Shown: positions 61,977 through 64,000 of the stretch, piece after piece
How positions within the stretch are numbered: position 1 is the first letter of the stretch
Layout of the letters: each line of letters begins with the position of its first letter
Assembly (NCBI RefSeq): GCF_000813985.1
Contig: NZ_JWLJ01000001.1
Location: 670,453 to 734,452, forward strand
Source of the DNA: Ruegeria sp. ANG-R
GTDB taxonomy: Bacteria; Pseudomonadota; Alphaproteobacteria; Rhodobacterales; Rhodobacteraceae
DNA length: 64,000 nt
Direction of reading: 5' to 3'
Made by a program: the position numbers and the translations under genes
Notes under the pieces: model-generated
What the model saw: the letters and a program-made list of their open reading frames with translations, nothing else
Databases searched by the model: none
What the model was told of the DNA's origin: nothing

Positions 61977-64000
61977 ATGAGCACACAGCCGACCAGCGAA
62001 GAAACGCGTGTTGAGCGTCTGGCCGAGCGTGTAACGGGGCTGTTGGAGAAGCCGCTGGTCCGGGTAACCGTTCCGCTGTTGATAACCGCGATTGCGCTCG
62101 CTGTACTGCACGACCTTTCTGCGCATGTGAAGTGGGCGGATATTCAGACAGATATTGCAGCGGTCTCATGGAAACTCATGTTCTTTGCGCTGTGCTGGAC
62201 GGGGTTCAGTTTTCTGTCTCTCTCATTTTACGATGTCCTTGCTGTTCGGAGCGTCGCTAACGGCAAGGTTCCTCTGCCCGTTGCAGGTATGGCCGGGGCG
62301 AGTGGATACGCGGTCTCGAACTGCCTTGGGTTTTCCTATATCACCGGCACTGCGGTCCGGTATCGTATCTATGCGTCGCTCGGGCTGGATCTGGGCCGTG
62401 TCGCCGGGGTGATCGCGACCTCCTGGGTGGCGTTCTGGATGGGGTTCGTTCTGCTTCTCGGCCTGTTGCTGACCTTGCACCCGGATGGAATTTCCGCAGC
62501 TCTGCCGATTGGGGAAACGACAGAAACCGTAATTGGCCTGTGCCTTTTGGGGGCGCTTGTGGCCCTGTTTATCTGGCTTTCAAGCGGCGGTCGGCGATTG
62601 GCGTATGGCGGGATCGGGTTTAATCTTCCCGGCGGCAAACTCGCCGGTCTGCTGACGATTGCTGCGGTCGGCGATCTGTTCGGTGCCTCGATGGCGCTGT
62701 ATGTGCTGATGCCGGACGATCTGGGGGTTGGCTACCCCTACTTTTTCACGATCTATATGGCAGCAATCGCCGTCGGTATCCTAAGCCATGCACCAGGCGG
62801 TATTGGCGTGTTCGAGGCAACCCTGATTGCGGGCCTCGGGGCTTCGGGCAGGTCTGATGTGATTGCCTCGTTGCTGCTGTACCGGGTTGTCTACACTTTC
62901 TTGCCGTTTGCCATTGCCAGCCTGTCGATCGCGGTTGCGTCAGCTCTGACCCAGCGCCAGCGCATCGGGGGGGCGGTCACCTGGGTCTATCGCGCAATCC
63001 GTCCCATTGTCCCGATGGTCGCTGCGGGTGTCGCCGCTGTGGCCGGAGTGATCCTGTTGGTCTCGGGTGCTTTGCCCTCCAGCTCTCAGAACCTGGGGAT
63101 GTTGCGCGAAGTACTGCCCCTGTCGTTTGTCGAGGCGTCCCATCTTGCGGGCAGCGCAGTGGGCGTTTTGCTGTTGCTGGTATCCCGCGGCCTGTTCCGC
63201 AAGCTCTACCGTGCGTGGGTCGTTGCGATCTTTTTGATGGTGGCGGGGTTCTTCGCCTCGCTCGCGAAGGGTCTGGATACGCACGAAGCGCTGTCCCTGT
63301 TGGTTACGATCGGCCTTCTGGCGATGTTTCGGGGCGCGTTTTACCGGGTTAGCGGCGCTTCGATCTTTCGGCTGAACATCCCCTGGCTGGTCAGTGTCGT
63401 TGCGCTGTTGGCTGTTATCTTTTGGATAGGATTGTTCGCCTATTCTCATGTCCAATACGAGAACGCGCTGTGGTGGAATTTCGCGTGGAGCGGTGACGCC
63501 TCGCGATTCCTGCGATCCAGCCTCGTGGTTGCGGTGATCCTTGGCATCGTTGCCGTGAATTCGCTGTTCGGGCGGGAAATTCCGGTACCCGTACGTACAG
63601 AGATTCCCGAGGTCGTCGAACGGCTTGTGATGGAGAGCGAGGACACCGAGTCTCAGATATCGCTGACCGGAGACAAACAATTCCTGATCTCACCCGATGA
63701 AACCGCCTTTCTTGCCTATGCCGATACCGGCAATGCGCTGATCACGAAAGGAGAGCCGGTCGGAGACGAAAAAGCGGGTCAGCAGCTGATCTGGCAATTA
63801 CGTGAAATGGCAGATCGGGAGGGCAAACTCTGTGCCTTCTACAGCGTGTCGACCAGGTATCTGCCGACATTTCTTGACCTCGGCCTGTCGATCCTGAAAA
63901 TCGGTGAGGTCGCGCGCGTTGCGTTGAAGGATTTCTCGCTGGACGGAAAGTCGCGCAAACGCTTTCGGCAAGCCAAAAACAGGGCCGAGCGCGAAGGGTA
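61977..64000 (+). CDS. mprF: phosphatidylglycerol lysyltransferase/flippase, truncated by window end
   Basis: ATG at 61977 (MSTQPTSEETRVERLAERV) opens a frame of 674 codons running off the window. The first ~530 residues hold about 14 membrane segments with the lysyl-PG flippase pattern (AGASGYAVSNCLGFSYITGT, AVRYRIYASLGLD; SHAPGGIGVFEATLIAGL). From about residue 560 the cytosolic synthase starts (FLISPDETAFLAYADTGNAL; KLCAFYSVSTRYLPTFLDLG). MprF adds lysine or alanine to phosphatidylglycerol and flips it, lowering membrane charge. The rest of the transferase domain lies beyond 64000. Confidence 0.93.
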   Translation, partial: MSTQPTSEETRVERLAERVTGLLEKPLVRVTVPLLITAIALAVLHDLSAHVKWADIQTDIAAVSWKLMFFALCWTGFSFLSLSFYDVLAVRSVANGKVPLPVAGMAGASGYAVSNCLGFSYITGTAVRYRIYASLGLDLGRVAGVIATSWVAFWMGFVLLLGLLLTLHPDGISAALPIGETTETVIGLCLLGALVALFIWLSSGGRRLAYGGIGFNLPGGKLAGLLTIAAVGDLFGASMALYVLMPDDLGVGYPYFFTIYMAAIAVGILSHAPGGIGVFEATLIAGLGASGRSDVIASLLLYRVVYTFLPFAIASLSIAVASALTQRQRIGGAVTWVYRAIRPIVPMVAAGVAAVAGVILLVSGALPSSSQNLGMLREVLPLSFVEASHLAGSAVGVLLLLVSRGLFRKLYRAWVVAIFLMVAGFFASLAKGLDTHEALSLLVTIGLLAMFRGAFYRVSGASIFRLNIPWLVSVVALLAVIFWIGLFAYSHVQYENALWWNFAWSGDASRFLRSSLVVAVILGIVAVNSLFGREIPVPVRTEIPEVVERLVMESEDTESQISLTGDKQFLISPDETAFLAYADTGNALITKGEPVGDEKAGQQLIWQLREMADREGKLCAFYSVSTRYLPTFLDLGLSILKIGEVARVALKDFSLDGKSRKRFRQAKNRAEREG

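Overview
The window is about 60% G+C, gene-dense chromosomal DNA from an alphaproteobacterium, almost certainly a marine Rhodobacteraceae (Roseobacter-group) organism. Pointers are the gene families (CarD next to a 7Fe ferredoxin, a SUV3-like helicase, TRAP transporters, DUF6505/DUF4444 proteins, CtlX, roseobacter-style formate dehydrogenase), the protein sequences, and short intergenic repeats. The assignment is inference from protein character; no rRNA or tRNA was found. I saw no prophage, insertion sequence or CRISPR array. The first gene is cut by the left edge and the last (mprF) by the right edge.

Layout. 1-4.06 kb: helicase, S4 RNA-binding protein, ferredoxin and carD with a possible structured leader. 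4.1-17 kb: housekeeping and singletons: a Kv-type channel with a zinc ribbon, divergent cobS/cobT, a CPA2 antiporter, an Lrp regulator divergent from hppD, a large PilM/PilP-like membrane protein, a SIMPL protein, a GNAT enzyme, MetY, a GT-A-like protein and a ChrR-like cupin. 17.1-28.4 kb: a reductive pyrimidine catabolism island: preT, preA, a RutR-type regulator, an M20 amidohydrolase, dihydropyrimidinase and an NMT1/THI5-type ABC importer. One perfect and two imperfect RutR boxes sit in front of the two catabolic transcripts.

28.5-45.3 kb: a molybdenum/tungsten formate dehydrogenase island. tupBCA (tungstate import) faces a regulator with a DNA-binding head and a periplasmic-binding-protein-like domain, a 41-residue peptide, a WD40-cytochrome c, FdhC, FdhB, FdhA, a small Tat peptide, a TorD chaperone, DUF3306 and DUF3305. 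A 651-residue polyferredoxin is divergent. Beyond it are a cytochrome c whose N-terminal half looks like a shortened TupA, then an Mrp ATPase, a DUF4444 ligase-like protein and a DUF6505 protein. Together these cover cofactor metal import, apo-enzyme chaperoning, Fe-S delivery and quinone or cytochrome c electron transfer.

45.3-54.7 kb: flavin reductase, then an acetate module: a membrane-anchored HAMP/PAS-like exonuclease, a small membrane protein, a cNMP/CBS/DUF294 protein, an ActP-like symporter with its DUF4212 subunit, a zinc-type adenylate kinase and acetyl-CoA synthetase. 55-58.2 kb: a DctPQM TRAP transporter. 58.5-61.9 kb: arginine catabolism (arginase, CtlX, ornithine cyclodeaminase) with a divergent AsnC regulator. 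62-64 kb: mprF, truncated.

The observations I would follow first are the TupA-like cytochrome c inside the formate dehydrogenase island, the RutR boxes on a reductive rather than Rut-type pyrimidine pathway, the sensor-like exonuclease beside the acetate transporter, and the two families of gene-end repeats.
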